From assembly GCA_013180625.2 (NCBI GenBank), contig SNVD02009979.1:353054-417053 (forward strand): 64,000 nucleotides of DNA, given 5' to 3'. A program made the position numbers and the translations under genes. Source of the stretch: Boswellia sacra (Eukaryota > Streptophyta > Magnoliopsida > Sapindales > Burseraceae). Shown piece after piece: positions 9,886 through 22,595 of this stretch. The notes beneath the pieces are model-generated. The model was not told the origin of the DNA and made no database searches. It was given only the letters and a program-made list of their open reading frames with translations. Each line of letters begins with the position of its first letter. Position 1 is the stretch's first letter.

Positions 9886-11118
9886 TGTTGAACCCAACAC
9901 TTAAATCAACTCGAAGTGAGCAAGGAAAGCTTATGGTCACAATTTGTTATAGTAAGTGAACTCCTGACGAACTTCTGCGGCTGGATCTCTCACTTAATTC
10001 GCTTACCGTTCGAAGACAAAGTATTCTCTGAATGTTTTTTTGTTACTATCCAAACAACGGGGACTAAGGTGTTACATTGGCCAATTGGGATCCCAGCATT
10101 GTTCCTTGACCAAAATTGAAGCATATGCAATACCTATTGTTGTGTATTTGGTTAAATTAAAGGCAGTCGAAAACACTCATCTGGGTAGTGATAATACTAA
10201 ATGCTCAATTCTGCAATCATACCCATATTTTGTCTTTGTTTTGTTTTCAGCCTTATGTTTTTGTTTCTCTAGTAATTCTTATTTCACAAAACTTTTCATT
10301 TTTCATTCTTTTAAGCCAATAACCACTTTAATCCTGCTCTTGTTGATGGAAGAGGCAACGTAATAACACGATCCCTGCATGCAAGTTGAAGATATTGGAG
10401 ATATTGGTTTGTTTTCGTTCTATAATGATTTCTGTCCTTGAACTTGGCTTTTTTGTGCCTACTTCACAAGTTTTCAATCCTTTAGTCTCATTTGGCTACG
10501 GCCTACAAGTCATAACACCTTTATATGTTGAGCATTTATAGTCAACATATTTTTGGTTGATTTACACTGTACAGCTTAGCATGCCATCAATTTCATCGTC
10601 ATACAAGTGATGTACCCTTACATCTAATGTATTTTGGCCAACCCTTTATATATGATATTCTTTTCTAGTGCTCAGGTATCATCTACATATAATTATTATA
10701 AATATTAAATTAGATTTTATTTGCTCCTAATATTGTACGTGGATCTTAAGGGAGAATTGGGGATGTGAATATCTAGAAAATGAGCGCTTCCAAACAGACC
10801 ATTGTAAAAAATGTAGATCCTCCACTAACAGGGAACCACTCCTTTCCAGCTTTAATTAATTACTGCCAAAGGATTTGGGTAGGACAATATCTAGCCAGCC
10901 ATTTCCAGTACCGCAGGATGAGTTTAGTCAGCAATTTCCAGGACTGCAGGATGAGTTTCTTCGGCCATATAAAACCCTGCAACTTTTTTTTTTTGTTTGA
11001 AAAAGGAAAATACGTGGTATGTACTGATTGGTATAGAGAAAATACTTTTATGCCAGAAGACTTATTTTTTATTTATTAATTAGAAAAGGAAACCCAGTTG
11101 TAAAACCATATTCCATCG
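9886..11118. other. no gene seen; P450 downstream flank
   Basis: No convincing protein in any frame. The piece 10690-10790 (containing GTGGATCTTAAGGGAG) resembles 45650-45715, another sign that this neighbourhood was duplicated. Confidence 0.45.
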
Positions 11119-12803
11119 TCAAACAGAATTGTTTTCCTGGGAATCAGGATGACAAGGAATAGGAACTAAATTCAGATCATTTTTTCTTCTAACTGTTGCA
11201 CCAAAACCCTCAGTCATGTTTAGATCTGCCTTCTCTATTCTGTTAGGAAGCTTCCAATTGAAATGATAGAGTAACTGTGCCAGTGGAAGCTCAACATTAG
11301 CTATACGAAAAGATATACCCACATCCTTCTTCCCGCACCCAATGGTATGAGTTCGAAATTACCTCCCTTGTAATCAATCGAACTACCAATGAACCTCTCC
11401 GGAAAGAAGCTCTCAGCTTCATTCCACACACTTGGATCCCCTCCAATTGCCCACACATTAACAATGACTTCGGATCCCACAGGTATATCATATCCGTTAA
11501 TGTTACAACTTTATCTACATTCCCTTGTTCTTCTTAGCAGCAAGGGAGCAAGAGGGTATAACCTCAGTGTTTCTTCGATAACTAACTTCAAGTACTCTTA
11601 AACTCATGAAGGCCTGCTTCATAACATTTCCTTCTTGGTTAAAGACTTACGTCACCTCTCTTTGCGCCTTTTTCCATGACTTTTGGGTTTCTTAGCACTT
11701 CTGATACTGCGCATTCAACAACTGTGGATGATGCCTCACCTCCAGCAAGAAAGATGTGCTGAAATCATATTCTAATTTGACTAAATAGCTTGCCAGATGC
11801 ATACAGATAAATCTAAAGAAAAAAAGTAATGGGCTATATTTGCTACGCAACAACAATAGGACAACTAATCTTATTAATGTGGCGTTAACAGTGAACTCAT
11901 TTACCATGATGACAGCTTTGATGTTATCATCTGTTACGGGAAATTGAAAGATGTCCACTTTCCTGAACATTCAAGAGAACATGTACTAGGTCCACTGCTT
12001 CATCCACCGTCTTACCAATTCATCTCCTTCCTCTATGATCATCAATGATGCGTCTAAGAATATTATCTACTTACTTGACCCATCCTCTCTAGTTTAGAGC
12101 TCATCCCACTGAGCACCTCAGGAAATGTAATAGAAGGGAAAACATCAGCAAGACTGAAACCTCCTGCCAGCTTTACAAGTTTCATGGCAACTGGGAAGGC
12201 TTCTCAGTCTTTGCATGTCCCACCGAAAGCACTTCTTGCAGTGATGTCATTTGTTGTGGCAAACACCATCTTAGTAAGGTTGATTGGCGATCCTGCGCTT
12301 GAAGAAATGGATCTAATAAGATTCGATACCTCTTGTCCCCTGATTGATCTTAATGCTTGAACACGTTTTACACTCAACAACTCCGACATACAAATTTTGC
12401 GAAGTTGTCTTCAATAGTCTCCAAAGGGAGCAAATGCAATGTCTGTACAATTATAAGTTATTATTCTTGCAGCAACATTACGGGTCCTTTGAGCAAAATT
12501 AATTTCATGGTTTTTCAGAACCGCTTTCGCAGTTTCTGGTGAAGAAATGACAATGTTTGATACTTCACCTACTTGAAGGTACATCAATGGACCGTATTTC
12601 TTAGCCAAATCTCTCAGCCGATGATGGGGTAGAAAGCCACTAAGCTGGTGCATATTTCCAATCAGAGGTAGCTTCTAGGGTCCTGGAGGTAAATTTGAAG
12701 TCGAATGAGTACTTGATTTTGATTTCATCCATGCTCTCAATAACATGAAAATGAAAACTAGGAATGTCAACAGATTGGGGTTGGAGAAGAATTCGTAGTC
12801 CAT
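11119..12803 (-). pseudogene. cytochrome P450, CYP71D-like pseudogene
   Basis: From ATG at 12803 the minus strand encodes an N-terminal anchor (FLVFIFMLL), the PPGP hinge, then [20 protein letters not shown] and the usual CYP71 N-terminal half. An I-helix relic (AGGEASST, about 11735), the K-helix ETLR followed by YPLAP (about 11560), and the heme region GAGRRM (about 11320) follow. Lesions: TAG for Trp after PPGP, TGA for Trp after APFGDY, several frameshifts, and a two-base loss in the heme loop that destroys the CPG after the Cys codon. The family makes ER-bound mono-oxygenases of specialised metabolism (often terpenoids); the substrate cannot be told. The single intron, after DDNIKAVI, is in the CYP71 position, so this is a decayed genomic gene, not a retrocopy. 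Confidence 0.92.
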
Positions 12804-14280
12804 ATTGCATATGAAGTGTAATTAGTGCAAATGATTTTAGCTGCTTGCTCTTCGTTTCACCCGGAAGTCCCCTGTCAAGTTCTCATTACCTCTCTTTTAT
12901 GCTTTCTCAACTCTTTATATTTAAGACTTATCAATTCCAGGTGTAGTTTCACTTTTGATATTAGCTTGACACCTCAAGATTCAAAATTACACCTATCCAG
13001 GTGGGTAGGTTTCCAAGTGATTAGTAGGTTTTAGGTACTTATCAACTGGAATTTTAGAAATTTACAAAAATATCACTGTGAGGTAATTAATATAATATAT
13101 ATTATACTAATTTAAAAATTGATTTACTAAATTATTTACTCATTTTCAAGCTTCAATGGGTTTCACTGCAGTGGCCGACTTCATTTTGCCCTCTACTTTT
13201 TATCTCTCAATCTCTATCTTTCACTATAATTTTCTTTTAGCAATCAAACTAAAGAATTTAGGTATTCAAATGTTACCTCTTGACTCTTACCCTTCAAAGT
13301 AATTATTTAATTTTTAAGTAATTAGTTTGATATTAATTTATGAGTCCCAAGACTTAGTTTATAATATTATTCAATGGATTTTGATAAATTAATTGTGATG
13401 TTTATTGTGTATAATATATTAGAGGATAATTCTTTTATCTAATATTCAATTTTAAGTATAATTTTGTTATAGATGTGATTTGTGGGCTTTATGAATTAGT
13501 ATTAATGTTCTGTTTCAGTAATTGGTTATTTATGTAGTATATTATGTAAAAAAATAGAATATTACAAGTTTAATTAGATGATCAAAAAAAAACTTGGATA
13601 GATATTACAATATGCACTAGAATATTATAGCTTTAATTAGACAATTTTTTTTTTTTTACTTCTTTATGATATTTATGGCAATTAATCAATGATAATTTAA
13701 TTAATAGTAAGAATAATAATCTAGAAATTGATATATTTGAAGTAATTAAAAATATTATGGGTTATGTACAAATTGTTAAATAATAAAATAAAGCAATATT
13801 AAATGACCATTGAAAAAGAATTTATTCATTGTATTGATTTAGATGAGAAATTGTTGAATTTTATGCTATAAAATATTGTAGGGTACAACTTTAGTATTTT
13901 AATATTTTTGTATTTGCATTGCATGTTCGTTTTTGGTATATTATTGTCGTTATAATTTTGCTTTTGTGTGTGTGTGTGTGTGTAATATACATTTTGAGAG
14001 TTAAGGTTTATTATGGCCCCCCTCGTTTAGGTATAAAATTTTAATTTTTTATTAATAACATTCATTCATACCAATGATGTTCTCCTAATTAAATTCAACC
14101 CATTCTAGGAAAAATTCTTGAATCCACCCCTGGTACTTATGCTTATAAGTAATTTGACTGGATATCAATGGTATAAAGAAATATTGTTAATAACTTTTAA
14201 TAATGGACAGGCCTATGGAAAATATTATGCTCTATCATTAAGAATAACAAAGTTTAGATGCCTTGCAAGCCTTTATATTT
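12804..14280. other. no gene seen; AT-rich P450 upstream DNA
   Basis: Very AT-rich. It holds a short (GT)n microsatellite at 13965-13983 and T/A homopolymer tracts. No reading frame resembles a protein. Confidence 0.5.
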
Positions 14281-14289
14281 ATAACCTGA

Positions 14290-14480
14290 GGCATTTATTA
14301 GATTGATTAATCCTTCCCTTCATTTGCAAATGAGCTCAAAGATGGTTGGAGATAGTATAGCTTACTTCGAAAATTACAAAATTTGTGCGATTGACATCTT
14401 ATCGCTTAATAAATATAATTTATTACGATGTTGACATCAAACAAGCAATTTACCTAACCCTATGTATGTTTTATATGTTA
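14290..14480 (+). repeat. dispersed repeat Y, copy 1
   Basis: Similar to 30857-31045 (shared TTAGATTGATTA, GCAAATGAGCTCAAA and TTTGTGCGATT). In the second copy it directly adjoins repeat X, here it does not, so the flank was rearranged after duplication. Confidence 0.7.
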
Positions 14481-15035
14481 TATCATAGAGTTGGGAATGG
14501 GAAGGGGCGGGGGTGGGCAAGCCTTCCTCATTCCCCAACCTACTATTCATTATAACCCCTATTACCCACCTTATCCCTTATTAGTTTTAGAGAGCAAAGT
14601 GAGAGTGGGGAATCTTCTCACAAGGAATATACTTTCCCCAACCCTATCCCATATGGGAATATTATACTGATTAAATAAAATGATTTTTACCATATTATAG
14701 CAAGTTTTAAATCAAAATTAGTATAATCATATATCAATACGTAATAGTATTTAAAAAAGATATCAACAACTTTATTATAGCAATATTAAAATCCATAATT
14801 AACATATTTAATCAAGTCATGGTCATACTATAATAACAAATATCCCCTCCCTTATATAAATTAATTTGACATTATTCATTTATTTACTAAGTATTGTTGA
14901 ATTATATTTATAATACAACGATACATTTATTATAAATGCATCATTAATTTATTTAATAAGTATTGTTATTATACACGGTATTGATTACACAGCAAATCAC
15001 TTCTTATATTCTTGGTTATTACTTTTTTATACTAA
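14481..15035. other. copia-1 left flank, no gene seen
   Basis: Includes a G-rich patch (about 14500) and AT-rich DNA. The last 150 bases match 45120-45230, which can serve as a related site without the copia insertion. Confidence 0.4.
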
Positions 15036-15477
15036 AATTAGGGCCTTGAAGATTAATGTCTGTTACCAATGTTGAAACAACTCTTGTAAGCAAATACGTA
15101 ACAATGATCTGAACGTAAACCAAAGGAAAACAAACAATAGAACACACAAAGTTTAATGTGGTTCAGTCCAAATTTGACCTACATCCACTCACTGAGAGCT
15201 TTGTTATTTCTGTATACCGAAGAGAAGACAACACTTAGACATGTGAACACACCCTCACATAAGAACTCACTCAACAAACATAGTTTCTCCCCTTGAGTCC
15301 CCTACACGAGTTCTACCTCTCATAGACTTAACACATCAATTATATGAGACATAGTAAGAACTACTGGTAACTGCACAATAGATAACTGCAACACATAATT
15401 GCTAATAACCTCCTACTAAGTGATAGGAAACCGATTTAAACTGCTCTACCTATGAAGTTTATTGGACAAACTCCACA
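15036..15477 (-). repeat. copia-1 3' LTR
   Basis: Matches the 29722-30159 LTR throughout (for example TCTGTTACCAATGTTGAAAC and GATAACTGCAACA). The inner end is CTCCACA, and a purine-rich tract (minus strand, AAGGTGGAGATT) abuts it at 15478-15490. Confidence 0.85.
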
Positions 15478-15689
15478 AATCTCCACCTTGGTGTGAAAAA
15501 ACTTCAACTCACCACCATGATTGCCTTATTACCGAGGTAGCATTATGTCCTTGACCAAGTCCAAGTTGAACTTATACTTTGCTGTAGTGACAACCTTGGT
15601 AGTCATGTCACATGGGATATCCTCACTTTGCTAACTGTTATTGTTCCCTTAGCTACTAGATCTCTCACAATAACCATCTAACTAACAAT

Positions 15690-18462
15690 ATTGCTATTAA
15701 TCATGAACACAACTTGTAGATGACCTTCTCTCGTCCAAGTCCTTAGAAAAATCAGAGTTTACAAACCCCATGACACCATCTTCCTTGTCACTTGACTCCC
15801 CAAACTCCGTTATATTTCTAACGATTGCTTCCAAGTTAGCCATAAACCTACTAGCTAAACTCACTCCATATGCTATGTTAAGCCTAGTAAACCATAGCAT
15901 ATTTTAGTCTCCCTATTGAATTCTTATAGTTCTAGCAAGTATGTAGTTCGTTCCATCATCTAACCTTAGTACCAAATCAGTTGATAATTTGAAATGTAAG
16001 GCCAAAGGCGTGCTTACAGGCTCTACAACAGCCTTCCTAAAATTTCTAAGCATCCCCTTGACATACACTATTGAGAAAGAAATAACAGAAAATGATAGAC
16101 CTTTGCTTCTATCTCTATCCATGCCAAGAATCCTTTTAGCAGCCTCCAAAATTCTCTATTTCAAAATTCATAACTTTAGTAGCAACTCCAACTTATCTAT
16201 CTCTTCCATGAATTTACATGCTATACACATAACATTACCGTAATAACAAGTAAATCATGTAAAAAATTCATATAGCCTTACACAAACACAGCAGTCATAC
16301 CTGTTTCTTATAGTTATGTCCCAATATAAAGTTGTCAAACCATCTATAACATTGCCACGGTGACTGTCTTAACCAAAACAAGAATTTTCTCACCAGATGC
16401 TCTACCAAGCTTATCAAATTTATCTGATTGCTTCACAAAAATTCCTTCTCCTAGCTCACCATACAAAACCATGGTTTCTCCTTAAATATTTTTGAACCAC
16501 TCCCATTGCAGCTTGATAGTTATCTCTTTCTTGAAAAAATATTACGCTTGCAAATAACCTTGGTTTAAGTTCTCGAATTTCTGCCACAACTTTCAATGCA
16601 TAGCTCACAAAATTTGCATAACCAAACCAAGAAATGGGCTATCTCCCTCCTTGATCTATCCCAAGTTAGCTTATAACCCCTAACGTCACTTACAGATCAT
16701 GTGACAAAAACTGGATACCAAATTCATTATCAGTAATTTCACCTTCTATATTGACACCTACAACCTCAACTTGCTCCACCTCAAACTGATATATGTAATC
16801 ACTGGACGTGCTTGAAGCCTTTAGATCTCAATTGTCATCAATAGATTCACCTCTGTTGTCAGCTTACACCATTTCTAACTCATGAAATGCAGCATTCCAT
16901 ATTTCTCCTAGAGTTTCGAAATCAATTCCTAACGAAGAACATCTATTTTCCAAATAACTCACAATTTAAAATTTTTAGTAAGTTTTGCTTGTGCCAACAT
17001 AGACCTTACCTCTTCTAAAAATGGCTTTGCTCGTTTAATTAGCCAAACCATTTCTTTGAGGTATTTACCTTGCTGTACTAACTATGCTACACTCCTTGCA
17101 AAATTTGCTGAACTTTTTGTTAACATACTCAATACTATTATCTATTCTTATACTCCTGATTGACCTCCTTGATTAAGTTTTCATTAAAGCCTTCCAACGC
17201 TTAAAACCTTGTAGTAGATCTTCCTTGCATAAATCTAACAGTTCCTTCTCACTAACATGCTTGAGCTTTAAATGCCATATCCCTGCAGCTCGATCCTCAT
17301 CTTGAACTGTTACATCAGCCATAATAGCCAATGTTGAACCTAACAAGAGACACAAGCCATTCCTCCTTGTTCCTTTCATCACAACTAGTGATCCTTTCAA
17401 CACTTTCAAGATTACATTTTTAGCTTTAAATTGGCACCCTCTAGCATCTAATGTACCCAAAGAAATTAAATATCTTTTCAAAAAATAGAAACATGTGTAA
17501 CCTCTATTAAGAGTCTAATTATGCCATTTGTCATCGTGATCATGACAGAATGAAGACTTATTTCCTCACAAGCATTGTTATTCCTCACCAAGACTTTCCC
17601 ATTGTCAATAAACTTGTAATCAGCAAACAAAAGACTATTAAGTGTCATATGAAAACTCCAATCAAAACCAAGAACTCAATTTTCAGTCACAATTGTGAGA
17701 ACATCAGCACTCATATAACTATCTTCCGAAGCCACATCAACATCACCTGTTGAGTCCTTTTCCTTGCCTTTATCCTTTCTTTCTTGACAATTTCTTCTTA
17801 AGTGCCCCTCTTTTTGATAAATATAACACTTCTTCCTGAATCTTGACTAAGATCTATCATGATTCTTATCACAATCCCTCATGTCAAATCTTCCTCCTGC
17901 TAACAAACCTTCTGCTTCAAATTGACCCTTTGAATCAAACCTCATTTCAACATTCTTCGTAGTTTTAGCTGTCAGAACCTCTTCAAATTTCAGAGTTAGC
18001 ATACCATACTTCAAAGTATCAACAAAATTCTCCATGAACTTCGGTAGAATATTTAGAAAGATCACAGCCTGATCTTCATCACTAACCATAATTAATAAAT
18101 CTTTTGAAGTATTGAATCAGTTTCCTAAATTCATTAACATTATCAATTAGCATTTTACTATCGTCCATGCAAAAACCAAACAACTTTTGCTTTGTGTAGA
18201 TTCTTTTTGGAACTACTAGAGACATATACCGATCCTCATGTGTTTTCCATACTTTGGCTATTGTAGTCTCCTTTTTAACCTCTCGTAAAACCTTGTCACC
18301 AAGACCCAAAATTAAAGAACTATAGGCCTTCTTAAGAAGATCTTGTTTCTCTTCTTATTTCACAGTTTCTCACAGCTCTTTGTCACCATCCAAAGCTGTA
18401 ACAAGACCTTCCTTAACAAGAACTGTCTTCATCTTCCTCTTCCACAAGCCAAGTCATTCTAA
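15690..18462 (-). pseudogene. copia-1 gag-pol remnant
   Basis: Minus-strand pieces in order from the right: gag start LWKRKMKTVLVKEGLVTALD (about 18420); the gag segment ending in RFDMRDCDKNHDRS (17847-18309); the GAG-pre-integrase region with RYLISLGTLDARG and IWHLKLKHVSEKELL (17173-17481); the RT C-terminus with AAKRILGMDRDRSKG (15913-16149); and RNase H-type SRFMANLEA and DERRSSTSCVHD (15697-15900). Stops and frameshifts separate all of them. Order and motifs are those of Ty1/copia polyproteins of the Tnt1-like type. Integrase and most RT are too decayed to delimit. Confidence 0.8.
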
Positions 18463-18467
18463 CCTAT

Positions 18468-19832
18468 TGATGAACACTTAAATATGTATGCTTAATAAGA
18501 GCTTAATTCATCATATTGCATTAATAGTGTCATTAAATTCCTCAACTTAAGCATATTTGTAGTTTTTACATCATTTGAATTAACTTTCTCTTCATTTCGA
18601 TTTTGATGTAGGTTTGGTAAATTGAGCATAACTTTCTATTTATAAATCAGAATGGTGCAAATCTTAATGTTTTGGAAGGTGAATTCAATTATCTACAAGA
18701 GTGCATTTCATAAGAATCATCAAATTCGGACTCTTAGTGGACCAAAATTGGGCTTGAAGTGAACCCATCTGTAGATTCGGTCCAGCTTGACCATGCCTCA
18801 ATATTTTGATCGTATCTCTCAAAATACGTATCCAAATCATATGAATCAAGATGTTCTAGAAAGCTGAGAGAAATATCTATGACTTTCATGAAGACATGTG
18901 ATTAAAATTATCAAAAATTCAATGTCAAAATCGATGGTCAAAGTCGGTTCACCTAATTACCCCAATTGTCAAAGTTGGTGCATCTAATATTTGACAATTA
19001 TTCCTTTGTAATTTGACAAGTTTGCCCTTAAATGTATCTATAAATAGAGGTGCCTTGTGACCCATGAGGGCATCTTGGCCTTGCTCGGATCTTGTATTGT
19101 TTTTCTCTCTTGTATTTCTATGTTATTAATGAATTTCCTTTTTCTTATAATTTGTTTTCTTTCTCTTATAATGTCTTTCTAATTTCTCTCTTGCTAAGGT
19201 GAAAGGGTGAAACCCTTGATATGAGAGTAAGGATTCTCTAACCCTTTAATATGTGCTTAATAATCATAATCTTGTGTTGTTTATATGATTTATATTTATT
19301 TCTCTAATCAATCTTGGCACCACTCGTAAAGTGGAGGTCTTGATCCATTGTCGACAATCCTTGGCACATCAAATGCTTGGATCCTTTCTAGATGTCGTAT
19401 GGTTCTTCCTTACCGACATGAATCTAGTTAGGAACCTTGATTTGTTGTAGACATATGGAGATTAGCACATTGTATGCTTGAACTTATTTACAAGAAGTGG
19501 TATAAATATTGGTAATGAAGCAAATATAATTCATATAACTAAAACGGGTTATTTATCCTTATTTGATATCAAGGGCAGATCCACTAACCTTAGCTCTCAT
19601 TATTATTGTGTTAATTTCTCTTGTGTTATTCTCATTTATTGTTTAGGAACTTGTTCTTACTTATATTTGTTGATATTATCTTGTCATCTCTTTGAATCAT
19701 CCATATCATATTTGCTTACTTTATAGTTTGTAGCGCTAAAATTCCCTTCCTCGTGGATCGACCCCAGTCTCACCGGGTTTATTACTTCGACACTCCTATA
19801 CTTGGGAGGCAATCCTATTTTCGGATGTGTCA
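18468..19832 (+). repeat. gypsy-LOG 5' LTR
   Basis: Starts TGATGAACACTTAAATATG and ends CGGATGTGTCA; same length as the 3' copy. A TATAAATAGAGG promoter element lies near 19040, so transcription would start shortly after, near 19070. Confidence 0.95.
19034..19047 (+). promoter_or_regulatory. LTR TATA box
   Basis: TATCTATAAATAGAGG is a strong plant TATA motif, well placed inside the LTR to start the genomic RNA. The same motif is in the 3' LTR near 28826. Confidence 0.6.
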
Positions 19833-19838
19833 AGTTTT

Positions 19839-19856
19839 TGGCGCCGTTGCCGAGGA
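19839..19856 (+). promoter_or_regulatory. primer binding site (tRNA-Asp type)
   Basis: TGGCGCCGTTGCCGAGGA, six bases after the LTR end. It fits the 3' end of plant tRNA-Asp, the usual primer of Athila-type elements, with one mismatch to the common GGGGA form. Confidence 0.8.
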
Positions 19857-20033
19857 AGGTAAACTTGGCGTGCAAAATTGTAAGTGTTCTCTTTTCTCAT
19901 CTTAGATCTAAATTTTTTATTTTTTTGTGTGTTCATCTTTTCTTCTCTTTTCTTCTCTCTTTCTTGCATGAAAATTTGGTCACGAACATCTAGTGGTAGA
20001 CTTGTTAGAAAAACATTATCTTCCTTGGAAAAC

Positions 20034-22595
20034 ATGGCCGACAATCTAGTGGAAAGGTTCACGGATGAAGGGGACAACCGTTCCCAACAAAATGATCAAA
20101 ACCAACGAAGAAACCTCAGAGATTACATGAATCCGGTAAGGACTAGTGCACCATCTTGTGTAGTTTCTCCTCTAGATTCAATCCATTTCAATTTGAAGCC
20201 AAGTTTTGTTCGACTTCTACCCACCTTTCATGGCCTTGATGTGGAGAACCCATATTCGCATTTAAAACTCTTTGAAGAGGTATGTAATTCCTACACTGAC
20301 CCAAATTGTAGCATAAACACCATTAGATTAAAGTTTTTTCCTTTTTCTTTAAAAGATAAAGCTAGAACATGGCTACAAAATTTGAGGTCGAATTCCATCA
20401 GTTCATGGGATGAGATGAAACAACAATTTTTTAAAAAATTTTTTCCTACCCATAGAACAAATTCTCTTAAAAGATAAATTTCTGATTTCTCTCAAAAACA
20501 AAGGGAAACCCTTTACCAATGATGGGATAGGTATAAGGAACTACTTAATACCTGTCCTCACCATGGGTTTGAAACTTGGAGAATAGTTGCACACTTCTAT
20601 GAAGGGTTAACACCTCAAGATAGGCAACTAGTAGAATTAATGTGTAAGGGAGAATTTAAAGAAAAAGACCCTGAGGAAGCACTTGACTTCCTAGATTCCT
20701 TGGTAGAAAAGGCACAAAATTGGGACACTGCTGGCACCTATGAGGTACCAGGCAAGGCCCCAACCTCGACATCCAATAGAGGCATTTACAACCTTAGGGA
20801 AGACCATGACCTTCAAGCTAAATATGCATCCCTAGCTAGAAAAGTCGAGGCTTTAGAGATGAAAAAGAGTGGTCAATTGAAATCTATTCAAGAAAATGTC
20901 TGTAACATTTGTAATGACAATGACCATTCTACTGATGATTGCCCAACTTTTCCTGCCTTTAGGGAATGTCTCCATGACCAAGCCAATGCCTTGAACACTT
21001 TCAAAAGGCCAAATCACAATCCATACTCACAAACCTACAATCCTGGTTGGAGAAATCATCCAAATTTTAGTTGGAAAAATGACAATCATGCACAATCTTC
21101 ACAAGTCCCTTTTCAAACACAACAAAATTTTCAAAATTCTCATGATCATGCATATGCTCCTCCTCCTAGGAATGACCTTGAAGAAACATTGCATTCATTC
21201 ATTACAAAGCAAGAGACTTTCAATAGTCAAACTGCTCAAACATTAGCAAATTTGTCGGAAACTCTTGCAAAATTTGCATCTACATTTAGCATCCAAGAGA
21301 AGGGAAAATTTCCTTCTCAAACATTGCAAAACCCCAAAGATCAATCTAACTCAAATGCAGGGAGTTCAAATAACCATTATTTTGACCAAGCTAAGTCAGT
21401 CATGACCCTTCGCAATCGTAAGGTCGTTGAAAAACATATTCCTAACCCTTGTGAGAAAGAAGAAGAATCGATCTCTAAAGGGCAGGAAGAGGTGGCCAAA
21501 CCAACACCTAGCAAAGAAGAAACCAAACCCTCATCTGTGCCTCCATTTCCTCAAGCATTAGCCACACAAAAGAAGCCAACTCACAATTTTGAAATCTTTG
21601 AAATTTTCAAACAGGTAAAGGTCAACATTCCCTTGCTTGATGTGATCAAACAAGTACCTTCTTATGCAAAATTTTTGAAAGACTTATGCACTGTGAAAAG
21701 AAAACTGAATGTGAAAAAAAAGGACTTTCTAGCCAAGCAAGTAAGTGCTATTCTTCAAAATAATAATACAGTGAAATATAAGGATCCGGGTTGTTCTACA
21801 ATTTCATGTGTTATTGGAGACCATAAAATTGAACAAGCTTTACTTGATCTTGGTGCTAGTGTGAATTTGCTTCCATACTCGATTTTTCAGAAACTCAATC
21901 TAGGTGAGTTAAAGCCGACTTCGATGACTCTTTTACTTACTGATAGATCAATTAAAGTACCAAGGGGAGTAGTAGAAGATGTATTAGTTCAAGTCGATAA
22001 ATTCATTTACCCAGTGGATTTTATCGTCTTGGATACACAACCAGTGGAAGTAAGCAATTCAATTCCTGTTACTTTAGGGCGTCCATTTCTAGCTACCTCT
22101 AATGCTTTGATTAATTGCAGGAATAGATTCATGAAGCTATCATTTGGGAACATGACATTGGAACTTAATGTTTTTAATATGTGCAAACAACCACATGAAG
22201 AAGAAGATGAAATTGATAAGGCCAATGTGATTGAATCTATTATGGAAGATCACATCCAAAAAGGGAGTTCTTCTAACCCTTTGGAAACTTGTTTGGCGAA
22301 TTCATTAGAATCAAGTATGGAACTAGAGTCTGATCTTTCTGATATATGCTCTTTATTGGATTGTACACAGGTGATGGAAAAATGCTCAAAACCGAGATTC
22401 AAAGAATTGGGGCAAATGAATGAAAGCAAGGAAGAGGAAGCTCCCAAGTTAGAACTAAAGCCCTTACCTAAAGGACTGAAATATGCATATCTTGGGGAGA
22501 ATCATACATATCCGGTGGTAATTTCTTCATCCCTCACATGCGTGCAACAAGGTAAGTTGATAGAAGGCAAAAAAATGCAATTGGGTGGACTTTAA
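20034..22595 (+). pseudogene. gypsy-LOG gag-protease (two stops)
   Basis: From ATG (MADNLVERFTDEG) one frame runs to 22595, apart from TAA at 20475 and TGA at 20520. Gag core motifs include LLPTFHGLDVENPYSHLKLF and ARTWLQNL, then FYEGLTPQDRQLVE after the stops. A zinc knuckle CNICNDNDHSTDDC is followed by NPYSQTYNPGWRNHPNFSW. The aspartic protease has LDLGASVNLLPYSIF, with the D-x-G-A triad in the DLG form common in Athila-like elements, and GRPFLAT as the flap-side motif. Gag packages the RNA; the protease matures the polyprotein. A one-base loss in the A-run near 22573 shifts the frame into pol. Confidence 0.9.

Noticed and set aside
10780..11079. 99-codon frame near the P450 pseudogene
   Set aside because: No match to P450 or other families; it overlaps a repeated flank segment.
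22007..22447. Minus-strand frames across the gag-protease region
   Set aside because: Shadows of the plus-strand gypsy gag-protease frame, which has strong motifs.
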